Source: Massariosphaeria phaeospora
Taxonomy: Eukaryota; Ascomycota; Dothideomycetes; Pleosporales
DNA length: 64,000 bases
NCBI GenBank assembly: GCA_011032825.1
Contig: JAADJZ010000022.1
Span: 1 to 64,000, forward strand
Direction of reading: 5' to 3'
Shown: positions 1 through 11,087 of the stretch, piece after piece
Layout: each line of letters opens with the position of its first letter
How positions within the stretch are numbered: position 1 is the stretch's first letter
Position numbers and translations under genes: made by a program
Notes under the pieces: model-generated
Told to the model about the DNA's origin: nothing
The model's database searches: none
Seen by the model: only the letters and a program-made list of their open reading frames with translations

Positions 1-3000
1 TTTTATTTGTTTTTAAAAATTTTTTTTTTTTTTTTCTATTTTTAACGAGGTACTTTTAGGTTTACTAAAGATTTTTTTTTTATTAAGCACTTTTTCAACG
101 TAGTACACGTTGTTTCTAAAAGTGCGCAAAGTATCTACTAAAAGCTCGCTTTAAAAAAGTATTAACTTTTTTAGTTGTAAAGTTCTAACAGGAATACGTA
201 AAAACTAGATAAAACTTTTTAGTTTAAAAAAGTCTACTTAGTACGCGTTAGTGCTAATTTAGTTTACAATAGTGCTTAGCTCTACGTACTTCTAGTTAAG
301 CTTTTTCTTTAGCCTAGTAGATTTCATGTAGTAGTTTAAAATTAGCACCTAGTTACTTTTGCTTTAGCAAGATGTGCTTTCTACGCTTGTTAAAAATACT
401 TCTTTTAATAAGCGTTTGTAGTTTTAATCTTGCGCTAGCATTTAGCTTAAAAAGTAATTATGTAAGCTGCTATGCTTGTTTTTATAAACAACTATTCGTT
501 ACTAAAAAGTATTCTAAACTAATTTAGAGCCTTTAGAAACGCTTTGTAGTACGCTACAAAAAAAGTAATTTTTGTAGTTACGTATTAGCTATTGTTGTAC
601 GCGAACTTCGCTTACTAGCAGCTACACAGTTCAATTATCCTGTTCAAAGCAACAGTAACATCGAAAGTACTATTCTAGCGTTTAATTCTGTTTTTTGATT
701 TAACTATTTGTTTGAGAGTAATAAGCAAAGAAAAGAACGCTTATTAAGCTAAAATAGTAGCAAAAGCTGTCCTAGAACTTTGAGTTTATAATAAAACTTT
801 AGTTTAAGATAACGTTCTTTAGAACGCTGTAAAGTTTTACAATTTCTTTTATTTAAACTATTGCAAAGTTCTTTGCTGTCTAGTTAGCGCAAGCTAGAAT
901 ATAGTAAGCTATTTTAGTTAAGCAGTTTACTATAACGAGAATAAAGTTGTATACTTGCTTTATATACTTTAATAGTAAAAGTTTTGTAATAAAGTCTATC
1001 GTAACATTACACTACGAGCTATTAAGCGCTAGCAAAAGTATAAAAAGTTTGTAAAAGCTGTATCTAGCTACTACTAATTTGCAACACTTTAGATAGTTGT
1101 TGTAGTACTTTTCAACGTTTTTTCTTATACTTTTTTACTCGTATTAGCGTTTAACTTTTTCTAAGGTTTTTTTAACGCCGAAGTAGCTAGCTATCGAGCT
1201 GTTATAACATTTTTAAAAGGCTTTGCTTTTTCTTTCGTTGTATTAAAGTGGATTTTATTTAACTACTTCGTTATAGCTAGTTTTAGTCTATTCTAGGCTA
1301 CTATAGGCTCTACTAGTCTAAACTCGTTTTCTAAGTTAAAGTCTAAGTTTAAGTCTAAAGAGTTTGCGGAATTGCTTGCTAAGTTACCTAAAAGAACTTT
1401 ATCTTTCGAAAGCTTAAGCTAGAGTGCTTAAGTTAGTTTTTTCTCAATATGCATCTTTGAGTCTAAAGCTTTTATTTTCTTTAAAAAAGTTAGCAGGCTT
1501 GGTTCTTTTGCAGGTTAGCTAGCTAATCTTGTAATTGCTGCTACTAGAGCGGGCTTACTATAGAAACTACAAGTTATTAAAGCTTGTAATAGATCTACGT
1601 AGATTTTATTGCTTTTTTGTGCAAAAGCATAAGCTTCCTTTATATAGTCTAGTCGTTAGAAAGAGCTATTAGCTAGATTTGTCTTTCTAGGTTAATGAAT
1701 TATAACGAAGTTGTACTCTGTTAACCTTTTGTAAGCGCGAACTTGATAATAATTTAGAGTTTTCGTTTTTATAAACTATCGTAGGTTATTGTAGTTTATA
1801 TAGAGATTAAACGAGATACCTAAAAAAAAATAGCAAAAGTATAACAAACTTTTGTTAATTGCTAACAGCTTTTTATTATAAGTATTGTAGTTGTACTTCG
1901 CCTTGTTTATTTTCTGCAAGAAGAAACCAATTAAGCGCTAATGCGCACTTTTTTTGCTATTTTTACTATTAGAAACTTTCTAGCTTAAAATTCTACTAAT
2001 AGCGCTTTTAGAAACGTTAGTTTTGAGCTTTGTAAGCCGTTCTGCTTTATAATAAGCTAGAATAGAAATATTAAAAAAAGCACTTTTGAGTTTCTTAAAC
2101 GCTTTCTTAGCTTTAGTTTTAAAGTTAATTCGCTAGCTTTTTTCTTTTCTTTGAGCGTGCTCGCTTCGGGCCGCTTCTAGCTTTTTCTAGGTTAGTTTAG
2201 TTAATAGTAGAGCAAGCTTAAAGAACTTGGTAATAAAGCGCTAATAATAGTTTATAAAGCCTATAAATACTCGAATATTCCAAATCGTATTTAGCATTAG
2301 CTACTCTTGAATCGTTTTAATTTGTTCTAAGTTTATTTTAACTTTTTCTAGGCATACAATGTAACCTAGGTACTCTATTTGCCGTATGTGCTACTCGCAC
2401 TTGCTAAGCTTTAAGTATAGCTTTGCTTTACGCAAACGTTAAAAAAACTTTTTTAACCTAGCTTACATAAGCTTTTTTTATGTTAGAAAATACTAAAATG
2501 TTGTTAAAGTACATAATGCAAGTTACGTTAACTAACTTAGCAAAAGCTTAGTTAATGTAAGCTTAGAATGCTGCAAAAGCATTCGTAAAACTAAATAGCA
2601 TAACAAGATACTTAAAATAACTATATTAAGTTCTAAAAGCTGTTTTCTATTTGTTTCTTTTTTTAATTTAGATTTTGTAATAGGCTTTACGAATGTTAAG
2701 CTTAGTATAGACTTTTGCCTTAGCTAACCTTTCTAAGAACTTTGCAATAAAAAGCAAAGAATAACGATTCTTAATCGTAATTTTGTTAAAGCTTCGATAG
2801 TTAACGCAAAGTTTTAAAGTGCCGTTTTTTTTCTTTGCAAAGAAAATTAGCGCACTAGCTAAAAACTTTAAGCGCTTTATTTATTTTTTATTAAAGTACT
2901 TGTCTACGTATTTGCAAAGATGCTTTAATTCTACTATTAACATGTTGTACAAAGGTTAATGCGAAAAAGTTGTACTAGGCTAAAGTTTAATCGCAAAATT

Positions 3001-5151
3001 CTGCTCTCTATAAGACGCTATTACTAACGAGCTATTAGAGCTCGCTACGTTTTAGTACTTCTAATATTTAAGTTGCAAACTAGAGTTTTGCTTTTTTTAG
3101 TTGCTTGCTTTAGAGAGTGCACTAATCGAATAGACATAAAGCTTTGCATTAGAACTATTTAAAGTTTAAGCAAACTTTGCTACGTTTTTTATAGCTACTT
3201 TAGCATAGTTTAGTTTATTTAGGTTTTTTATGCTCCTAAAGAGCATGCGGCAACGCAAATAGTTCAACTTCGGCTAAAACTAATCTATTCAAGAGAGTCT
3301 AAGATACATTGAAAGCTTTTTGAAATTAGCTACTACAAAGAAAATTCTATAAGTTTGTACTTTGCTTTTAGAGTTTGTAATGCAAACTTTTGCTACAGTA
3401 CAACTATAAATAGTATAACCTAATTTACTTAGCAATATAAAGAGAATATTAGAGATTAGTTTAAGTACTAGATTCTGTTCTTTCGCTACGACAGCTAAAA
3501 GAACATTAAAATAAGCTCTACTATCTACGATTGCTTTTAAGTTTCTTAAACTCTTAATCTCTGCTAACGCAGTAAAAGACGTTAAGTTCTTGCTTGTTAG
3601 CATTTTACAAAAAGTGCCTACTTTTTTTAACTATAACAAGTTAATATAGGCTACAAAGTAAAAAGCTAATTCTTTAAGCTTTTGCCTTTTTCTTTTTTTT
3701 TTCGAAGTAAGCGTTTTTCTTTGCTTTGTTAGAGTAAGTAGAAACAAAATAGCCTAGTTTGTTACATGCGTAGCAAACTAGCTTGTTAAAGCTTTTGTTT
3801 TTTTTGTTATTACTTCTTTTAGGCTTAAAGCAGCTGTTGCGTTTCTTTTTATGCTGTTTGGCATTAGAATAAGTTAATCTATGTTCTGTTAGCGACGCGG
3901 TTTGCTTCTTGTTTTTTTTAGTTTTCTTTTAGATCTTGCTATTCTATTAGAAGTTACAATAAATTTAATTAGCTTTTTGCTTTACTTAGTAGAAAGTAGT
4001 GCAACTTTGCAGCGAAAAGTAACGTAGTTGCTTTTTTACTTTTTTGAGAAGTGCTGCGGTAAAGTTTGCTGCTATGCTAAATAAGCTTGTTTAGTTAATC
4101 TTAGTTTAAAAAGGTTAAAGAAGTAGAAGTAAGTTAGAAAGAGTTTGAAATAGCTTTTAACGTAAAGTTTTAATAGAATTGTATACCTACTACTTACGTT
4201 CTTTAAAAGTGCCTAAAGTACTTAACATTTGTTTTTTAAGCAATGCCTAAGTAGAGGACTATAGAGAGAATCGCATTTTTTTATAAATTTTATAGGTTTT
4301 TTAGAGCGTACGAAAGTTTTTAGTAACGTACGTTAACTTAAAAGAAACTTTTTAAAGTTTACTAAAGAAGTTAGAGCTTTTTGTGTAGTAGCCTTTGCAA
4401 TTGCAAACCTATTAGTTGTAGTCTACGCAATTTTTCTTCGAATAGCAGTACAGTAGCTTAGAGCGAAGCAAATTAACCTAGTTAAAAATAGTTCAAGCGA
4501 GTGCTAGCACAACTAGTTGCCTAGTAGCTTTAGCAAGCGCCGTTTTGTTTCTATTCTAGTATAGAGCTTTTAACGCTTTGAAGCGAATAAGTTCTGTACA
4601 GTTTTGCTTATTCTGCTACTAAGTTTTTAGCTTGTTGAAAGCTTGCTTCGTAGAAGAGTTTAATAGTGCATCGTTGTTTTTATTGTTTGAAAGTAAAGTG
4701 TTAGAATTTTCTTCGAAGCGAACTAGGTTATTCTAGCTTAGTTTAGCGCTAGAAGCGCAACTACGCTTTAAAACGTTAGCACTATTACTAATCTAAACTT
4801 CTTTATTAGCATTTTCATTCTATTTGGTTTTATCTACGACTAAAAGTTAAAGAGTGCTTAGTTGCACAATAGAACTCTTATCTAGGTGTTTTAAAAGCAA
4901 CGTAGCTTAATTGTTAAATAAACTAAATATTGTAAACGAGGTAATCGATTTATTGAAAGTATTTTAATAAAGCAATTTGAATGTAAGACTGCGTTTAATT
5001 GTAAGTTTAATAACACTTAAAATAGATTAATAGTATAGTAATGAAAATAGTATATTCGTGTAAAAAAACGAATTGCTATCTTAGTAGCAATTCGGTGCGA
5101 GGTACTTTTAAAGGCTTTGCAAAGAACTAGTCTAGCTCGTTATAGCCTACA
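1..5151 (-). mobile_element. Ty3/Gypsy LTR retrotransposon relic, RIP-degraded, cut by left window edge
   Basis: Conceptual minus-strand reading gives the Gypsy order Gag, protease, reverse transcriptase, integrase from high to low coordinates. A Gag CCHC knuckle (CYACNKLGYFVSTYSN) lies at about 3734-3775, with the His and last Cys already changed. A retropepsin-like AIVDSRAYFN is at about 3500-3540. The RT motif reads YFNNILVFSN at about 2481-2530, where active elements have Y-x-D-D. Integrase similarity (IDFITK, ILVIVNCLTKIAYY) is at about 640-1010. Stops occur throughout, many at expected Trp positions. The 5' LTR is proposed at 4931-5151; the 3' LTR is not seen and probably lies outside the window. 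The element is certainly inactive. The superfamily call is firm; exact ends are not. Confidence 0.85.
4931..5151 (-). repeat. candidate 5' LTR of the Gypsy relic
   Basis: On the minus strand this 221 bp segment starts TGTAGGCTATAACGAG and ends TTTACA, so it has the TG...CA ends of an LTR. It sits just upstream of the Gag-coding part. No second copy is visible because the other end of the element lies off the left edge, so the boundaries rest on the terminal dinucleotides only. Confidence 0.45.
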
Positions 5152-5640
5152 GTAGCTATTGAAAAAAAAAAAAAAATACGTAAAGCTACTTAGCTTTACA
5201 TTAAAGAGTTTTACTAGATAGCCTATTAGGTTAAGCTAATGCGCAATCGAATCTCTAGCTTTAAAAAGACTATTAAAGAAGCAACAAAAAGAAAATTACA
5301 AAAACAAAAGCGAATTTAGATTAGTACAATAGAGTATAGTAATAGATTAGCGCAAGTAGCTGCTAAAGCGTTTATAGCACTTTAGCTATTAAAGAAAGCG
5401 CGTAGTAAAAAGAGTTAAGAAAAAGTACAACTAGCTTTACGGCGCTGTAGAAACTATAGTAATACAAAGCACAATGCCCGAACCTACTAAAAAAATACAA
5501 AAAAAGCTTTTAAATCTAGAACTAGCACGACGTACGCAGGTTTCTTGTTTAATAGCAATTAGTTTAATATTCTTCAAGAAAAGTTGGTTGTGCTAAGAAA
5601 AAGTAGCTAGCTTGGTAATCTAGCTAGCTTGGTAATTTAA
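5152..5640 (+). mobile_element. 3' end of a pogo/Fot1-like DDE transposase relic
   Basis: From about 5220 the plus strand reads like the C-terminal tail of pogo-like fungal transposases: a basic stretch (KEATKRKLQKQKRI) followed by the Cys-His tail ALRRCRNYSNTKHNART at about 5430-5480. The same region, reverse-complemented and partly diverged, occurs in the fuller copy at 12772-14621. The part upstream of 5152 is missing where the Gypsy LTR begins, which suggests the retrotransposon inserted here. Past the coding part, a doubled TAGCTAGCTTGGTAAT motif near 5610-5640 may be the terminal repeat. Its ends differ from those of the other copy, so it is a related but separate subfamily. Confidence 0.6.
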
Positions 5641-5948
5641 TACGTTATTTCTAATATAATTGCAAAGTGTGCTTAACTTTTTTTCTAATAGTTTATAAAT
5701 TAAGTTAAAAGTTAGTTGCTTTTTTTTTGTAGAACAATTTTATAGTTTTAAAGTTTGTATTCTAGTAATGCTTTTGCATCTACTACTTTTTAAAAAAAAT
5801 ATTTAAACTTTTTATATTTGTAGAGTATTTCTAAAAGTGCGCAAAATTTTTTTTTACTTTAACTTGTTAATTTAAAAGCTCTAAGTTAGTATTTGTTAAG
5901 TTAAACTTTTGTATTTTAAAGCTATCTTTTGTCGATGCAATTAAATTA
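5641..5948. other. AT-rich filler without recognised feature
   Basis: No coding signal is seen. The 18-mer TTTCTAAAAGTGCGCAAA near 5828-5846 also occurs at about 113-131 inside the Gypsy relic, so this is probably another scrap of repeat. Confidence 0.4.
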
Positions 5949-6372
5949 ACGTACTTTACGAGTTTGCTGCCTACACGAGTTCGCCGCCTACCGAATTTTA
6001 CTAAGGAAAATCAATAATCTAGAGCTTAATAACTTTTAACCTACTTAATAAAATTCTCTAAAAATTTTACTACTAAGCTGCATCTATATAAACTTTTAGA
6101 TTCCTAGATTACTAAGCTACAACTTTAGTATTTAGAAAGTTATTAAAGAAAAGCTTAAATTATCTGTGCACTCTAAGCTATCTACTTTTCTAGACTAGCT
6201 AGAGCTTAGTAATCTTAGAACTAGAAAGTTTATATATACAGAAATAATATATTAAATTTCTAGAGAATTTTATTAAGTAGGTTAAGAGTTATTAAGCTCT
6301 AGATTATTGATTTTCTTTAGTAAAATTTAGTAGGCGGCGAACTCGTATAGGCAGCAAACTCGTAAAGTACGT
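5949..6372 (+). mobile_element. 424 bp MITE, copy A (TA target site, long terminal inverted repeats)
   Basis: The element starts ACGTACTTTACGAG and ends CTCGTAAAGTACGT, flanked on both sides by TA. Terminal inverted repeats of roughly 115-120 bp are clear, with a motif TAATCTAGAGCTTAATAAC in the left arm and its reverse complement in the right. There is no coding capacity. TA duplication plus long inverted repeats suggests a non-autonomous Tc1/mariner-type element. A second copy of exactly 424 bp, with its interior inverted, is at 10664-11087. Confidence 0.85.
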
Positions 6373-7799
6373 TAATTGTTTTTTTATTTGCTATTAAACT
6401 TTGCTAATGCGTAGGTATAGTGTTAAAAGCGCTATTTCTACAATACTCTAGCAAAAGCGTGTTTTTCTTTTAGTTAATTCAAAAGTTGTGCTTTTTAAAC
6501 TAAAAAAGTTTTAAAATAATATCGTAGATAGCTAGTTTAAAAACGTTAAAAGCTAATTTTTTTAAATATCGTTTAATGTGCAACGGTACATTACGTATTT
6601 TATATGTAACTACTAGTTGCGCTTGTATAAACTATCTATTAGTACTAGCAAGTAAACAAAGCTATTGTTTCTTTAGTAGTTGTAAACTAGCTAGAAATAC
6701 TGCTTAAGCAAAAACAAAGTTATTCTAAGCTTTTATATCGATTAAAGCTTTTATCGAGTAACTATTAAGCTTTACTAAAAGCTTAATTTGTTTTATTTTA
6801 ATTAAATTAACTTGTATAACTTCGTAGTTAAACAGCTATAGTCTAAAAAAGAATTAAGTTGAAATTTATTAACTTTCTTGAAAGTTAGATGCTGTGCGTA
6901 GTTAGAGTGTAAGCAAGTTTGCTATTAAACGTAAATACAATTACCGTTTACAACTATTCGCATTGCAAGTAGTTTTACTAAGTTTTTTTTTAAAGAAGTA
7001 TAGTATGTCGCGTTTGTTTTATAAGTAGTATTCGCAAGTATTGTTTTTGTAGTTAAACTACTTTTAAAAGCAAAATTAGCTTTTTCTTTTAAAAAAACTA
7101 TTCTAAGCTTTGTTTTTTAAAGTAATAAGTAAAATAGTAGTTGTAAAAGCACACTATTTATAACATCTTTGCGTATTCTAGATTCTAGTAGTTTAAGTAG
7201 TACTATTGTTTGTAGAAGTTTGCGTTTTTGCAGTTGCTTTTAAAGCTTTGTTAAGATTCTTTTGCAACTTTATCGTGCTAGTGTTCTTTAGTAGCCAATT
7301 CGTTTAAATCTAAAAGTAAAATATCTTTTTTATTTTTTTTTAGAGCGTTTTGTTTTTTTTAGCTTTTAGTAAATTTCTTGTTTGTTTTTCTTTGTAAGCT
7401 CTTGTTCTAGCTTGTTAAAATAATGCTATACTAAATTCTCGTAAATTAAAGTTTCTAGCTATTCGTTATGTAACTTGTATTTTTTATTCGTTAATTTAAA
7501 GTTGTTACACATTAACTTTTTTTTAGCTAAACTTATTCTCTTAAGTAACTATTCTTTACAATTCTCAATATTTTTAAGAGTAATTACTTTTTATTTTTTA
7601 TTAATACTACTTATAGTTTTAGATAGTACATTCAACTATTAAACAACTTTGTTTTTTTAATAATAGTTGCTAGATATGTAGTCTAGCTTGCTACAATTAT
7701 AGCAAGTTTTTTATTTTCTTACTATACTTTAATTGTTTTTTAACTAGCTTGCTTTTGTTAAAGTTGTTAAAGTGCATAAGTTTGTATTTTTAAGCAAGC
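6373..7799 (-). mobile_element. degraded retroelement relic with a Gag-type zinc knuckle
   Basis: The minus strand at about 7660-7707 reads TCYNCSKLDYISSNYY, which resembles a CCHC knuckle with His and the last Cys replaced by Tyr, as G-to-A change would do. The rest of the block is AT-rich with stops in all frames. I could not place reverse transcriptase or integrase, so the superfamily is open. The foldback element at 7800 interrupts its upstream side. Confidence 0.4.
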
Positions 7800-8240
7800 T
7801 ATATTCGGCACTTTATTTTTTATATTTAGTACTTTATTTCTAGGTGTACGCAAGCGTACTTAGTATACGCTTGCATAGCGTTTTGCCAAAGTTTACTTAA
7901 CAAATATTAAAACTTTAAACAATAGAAACTCTTGAGGTGCTAGCTGCGCGCGTACTTGCAGCAACTCTACGCAACAACTACATAGTAAAAAAAGCTACGA
8001 GAGTTTGTATTGCTGTTGTATACAAATTTTATAGCTTTGTTTAAAGCGCAAGTATTTTAAGTTGCTGTAAAAGTAGTGTAGCAAGTGCGCGCGCAGCTAG
8101 CACTTCTAAAGCCTTTATCGTTTAAAGTTTTAATATTTGTTAAGTAAACTTTAGCAAAACGTTGTGCAAGCGTATACTAAGCACGCTTACGTACACTCAA
8201 AAATAAAGTGCTAAATATAAAAAATAAAGTGCCGAATATA
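7800..8240. mobile_element. 441 bp foldback/MITE element, nearly palindromic
   Basis: The left end TATATTCGGCACTTTATTTT is the reverse complement of the right end at 8221-8240. The match continues with few changes for about 125 bp on each arm and resumes further in (GTGCTAGCTGCGCGCG at left, CGCGCGCAGCTAGCAC at right), so most of the element can fold on itself. TA is found at both borders, but because the ends themselves read TATA the exact duplication cannot be fixed. No coding capacity. Confidence 0.75.
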
Positions 8241-9403
8241 GTTTACTTATTTTTAAGCTAGGTTGTATATGCTTATTAAGCGCAAGTGTTGCGTTTGTAT
8301 TTAGCGCTAACTAGTATTAAGTATATAACTCTTGTTGCTTTTTAGTACGTAGAACTTTACTTTAGCTTGCATTTTAATTGCGAGTTCGTACAATTTATTG
8401 TCGAAGCAAATTAACTTTTTAATTAAATTGCTTAAAGTGTTTGTAGCTACTCTAAAGCGTATAAGTTTTACTTTAACGTTATTTTTTAGCTTTTGCTTGT
8501 ACATGCGCATAAGTGCTTTGTTGTTCTAGTTAGTTTAAATAAAGTACTATTAAAATAAGTTAGCGTAGTTTCTAGATAACTTAGTTTAGCGCATTTGTTA
8601 AATAGTTTTTTTTGCAATAGCAAGTTTGTTAGCAACTGCGTAAAATTGTTGCAGCTTATTTTTAAATATAGTGTAATTTTTAAAGCAGCTTCTAATCGAA
8701 TACTACTTTAGCTATTTAAACACTACTTAGCATTATTTTCAAAAACACGCTTAAAAAGTTAAAAAACGCAGTTACGTAATCGTAGTAACTAGAACAACAA
8801 AACGCTAGTAGAACTATAAAGCGCTAATTGCTAACGTTGTACAAAAATCAATTGTTTAATTTCGCTTTAGCTACGTTAAACGCTAGGCATTGCAAACTAA
8901 AGCTTTGCACTTAAGAATTATTGCTTTAACTAGCGTATTTAGCAGTTGCAAGCAACACGTTTGCAGCGAACTTCTAGCACTTCTAAATTAATACTACTTA
9001 ACAACAACGCTACGCAAAAGCGCGTAGTTAAAAACTTAAGTAGGTATAGTTTTAGTAAGTTAATAGTTTAAATTTAGAACTTTTTTAATAGCAAAGTAGT
9101 TAGCTATTTGTATACTAATAGTTTAGCGATTTAGCGCTTTTATGTAAGTTACGCTAAAGCAAGCTGTAAAAGCTAAGCGAACTTAAAAAAATTGTTTATT
9201 AAGCTTAGGTTAGTTCTTAGAGAATAAGTAAGTTCAATAGACTAAAGAAAGTTGTAGAGTGTTTAATACTAAAGCAGTAGCGAGCTTCGTTTTGCAAAGA
9301 GTATAAAAGTTAAAGTAAAAGTTAACTTGTAGATTGTAAAATTAAAAACAATAACTATAAAAGTGCGTTGTTTCTTTAAGTTTATATACTAGAAAGTGTT
9401 TTT
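8241..9403. other. AT-rich repeat relic, unassigned
   Basis: No intact gene. Short open frames (for example minus 8307-8510) are Lys/Leu/Asn-rich and look like by-products of AT bias. It contains one copy of a 96 bp repeat (8685-8780) that recurs inverted at 14766-14861. Confidence 0.5.
8685..8780 (+). repeat. 96 bp dispersed repeat, copy 1
   Basis: This stretch, from GCAGCTTCTAATCGAA to CGCAGTTACGTAAT, matches the reverse complement of 14766-14861 with only scattered changes. Similarity stops abruptly on both sides, so it is a discrete shared block rather than general AT-rich likeness. Confidence 0.7.
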
Positions 9404-9555
9404 GCTTATTCTTAAGCGCTTACTACTAAGCAGTGCTTATTGCCAAGCGCTTATTATTAAGCGCGCTTATTCTTAAGCGCTTACTACTAAGCAGTGCTTA
9501 TTGCCAAGCACTTATTATTAAGCGCGCTTATTCTTAAGCGCTTACTAGTAAGTAG
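9404..9555 (+). repeat. 61 bp tandem repeat, about 2.5 copies
   Basis: GCTTATTCTTAAGCGC starts at 9404, 9465 and 9526, an exact 61 bp period. Copies one and two differ at very few bases, and the third breaks off after about 22-30 bases. Each unit is itself built of AAGCGCTTA-like palindromes. Confidence 0.85.
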
Positions 9556-10663
9556 TTACGTAACTAAAGTTCAATTAGCTTGCTATATAACTCTATTAGT
9601 AGCTTATAACCTAAGCGCTTTGCGCTAAGCTTAGTTGTAATACTAAATTGTAACACAAGCTTACGCTACGCATAAACGCTAAGTTAAAAGTTATATTTTA
9701 TTACTACGCTTACTTATACAAGAGCTAGTAGCTTAGCTACTTATAGCTACGCTTTTAAACTTGCGCTTTTTAGCGCATCAAAGCTATACAAGCTTATTTT
9801 TTTTAAAAGGTTTATTTAATTTAATGCTAACTAAGCACTCGTAAAAGCGTAAAATTACGTTAATTTAGTTAACCGCTTCTTAGTACGTGTATACTAAGTA
9901 CTATGAAAAAATAAAACTTTGTTCTAGCACAAAAAAAAAGTTCATCGCGAGTAGAGAAAATAAAAATTAACTAAGTAGAAATAACAGCAAAGCAAGCGCA
10001 TTTAAACGAGCTCTAGGTAAAGCTGCTACAAAAAGCAAAAAATAATATTCTATGTATTACGTGTATTCTGCTGCGCTAAAACGCTAGCTTTACTACTTCT
10101 AAGTAAACTTTAGCTAATTTTAAATCTTAGCTCGAATACTATAAGCTTTATTATTACTTAAAAGTTATGCTTATACTATACTACTTAAGCTAGCTAAAAA
10201 GCTCTAAAAACTTTACAAATTCGTAGAAAAAAGCTATACTTGCTTTTAGAAAAATTAGCAACGCTAAGTACGCTAAAATTGCTAGAGTTTTAAGCTATAC
10301 ACTTGTAGCTGCGAGTAATGTAATTTAAAACGCTAAACGCAAAGCTTTAACTAATAACCTACGTAGGTTGCTAGCTACGATAGCTAACTTAGAGCTTTCG
10401 AAAGCTAGCTGCTTTATTAAAGTTTATAATAGCTCTAATTTCTTTGCACGAATACGCGCTAATATTATTAAGTACGGCAATTATAAAGTTAAAGCCGTAG
10501 TTAGCAATGTACTATACAAAGTAAAAATTACACTTACAAAGCTTACGATTCTAAAAATTTGCTATAAGCACTAAAATGCTACATACAACTACGCAATTGT
10601 ACAAAGCGTACAACTAAAAAAACCTACGCTAGATAACAAAGCAAAAAATAGTTAGATTAACTA
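9556..10663. other. AT-rich relic, unassigned
   Basis: A plus-strand open frame at 10368-10574 and the broken frame before it are Lys/Leu/Ala-rich and may descend from a transposon protein, but I recognise no domain. No host gene is supported. Confidence 0.4.
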
Positions 10664-11087
10664 ACGTACTTTACGAGTTCGCTGCCTACACGGGTTCGCC
10701 GCCTACCGAATTTTACTAAGGAAAATCAATAATCTAGAGCTTAATAACTCTTAACCTACTTAATAAAATTCTCTAAAAATTTAATATATTATTTCTGTAT
10801 ATATAAACTTTCTAGTTCTAAGATTACTAAGCTCTAGCTAGTCTAGAAGAGTAGATAGCTTAGAGCGCACGAATAATTTAAGCTTTTCTTTAATAACTTT
10901 CTAAATACTAAAGTTGTAGCTTAGTAATCTAGAAATCTAAAAGTTTATATAGATGCAGCTTAGTAGTAAAAATTTTAGAGAATTTTATTAAGTAGGTTAA
11001 AAGTTATTAAGCTCTAGATTATTGATTTTCCTTAGTAAAATTCGGTAGGCAGCGAACTCGTGTAAGCGGCGAACTCGTAAGGTACGT
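10664..11087 (-). mobile_element. 424 bp MITE, copy B
   Basis: It has the same ends as copy A (ACGTACTTTACGAG ... CTCGTAAGGTACGT), the same length and TA on both sides. The interior runs in the opposite sense to copy A: the stretch CTACTAAGCTGCATC appears near the left arm in A and, reverse-complemented, near the right arm here. Two copies with the same ends and separate TA sites show this is a mobile family. Confidence 0.85.

Noticed and set aside
3289..3603. 104-codon minus-strand frame read as a separate gene
   Set aside because: It is the surviving protease segment of the Gypsy relic, not an independent gene.
9404..9555. CRISPR-like array
   Set aside because: The 61 bp units are directly adjacent with no spacers, and the genome is fungal.
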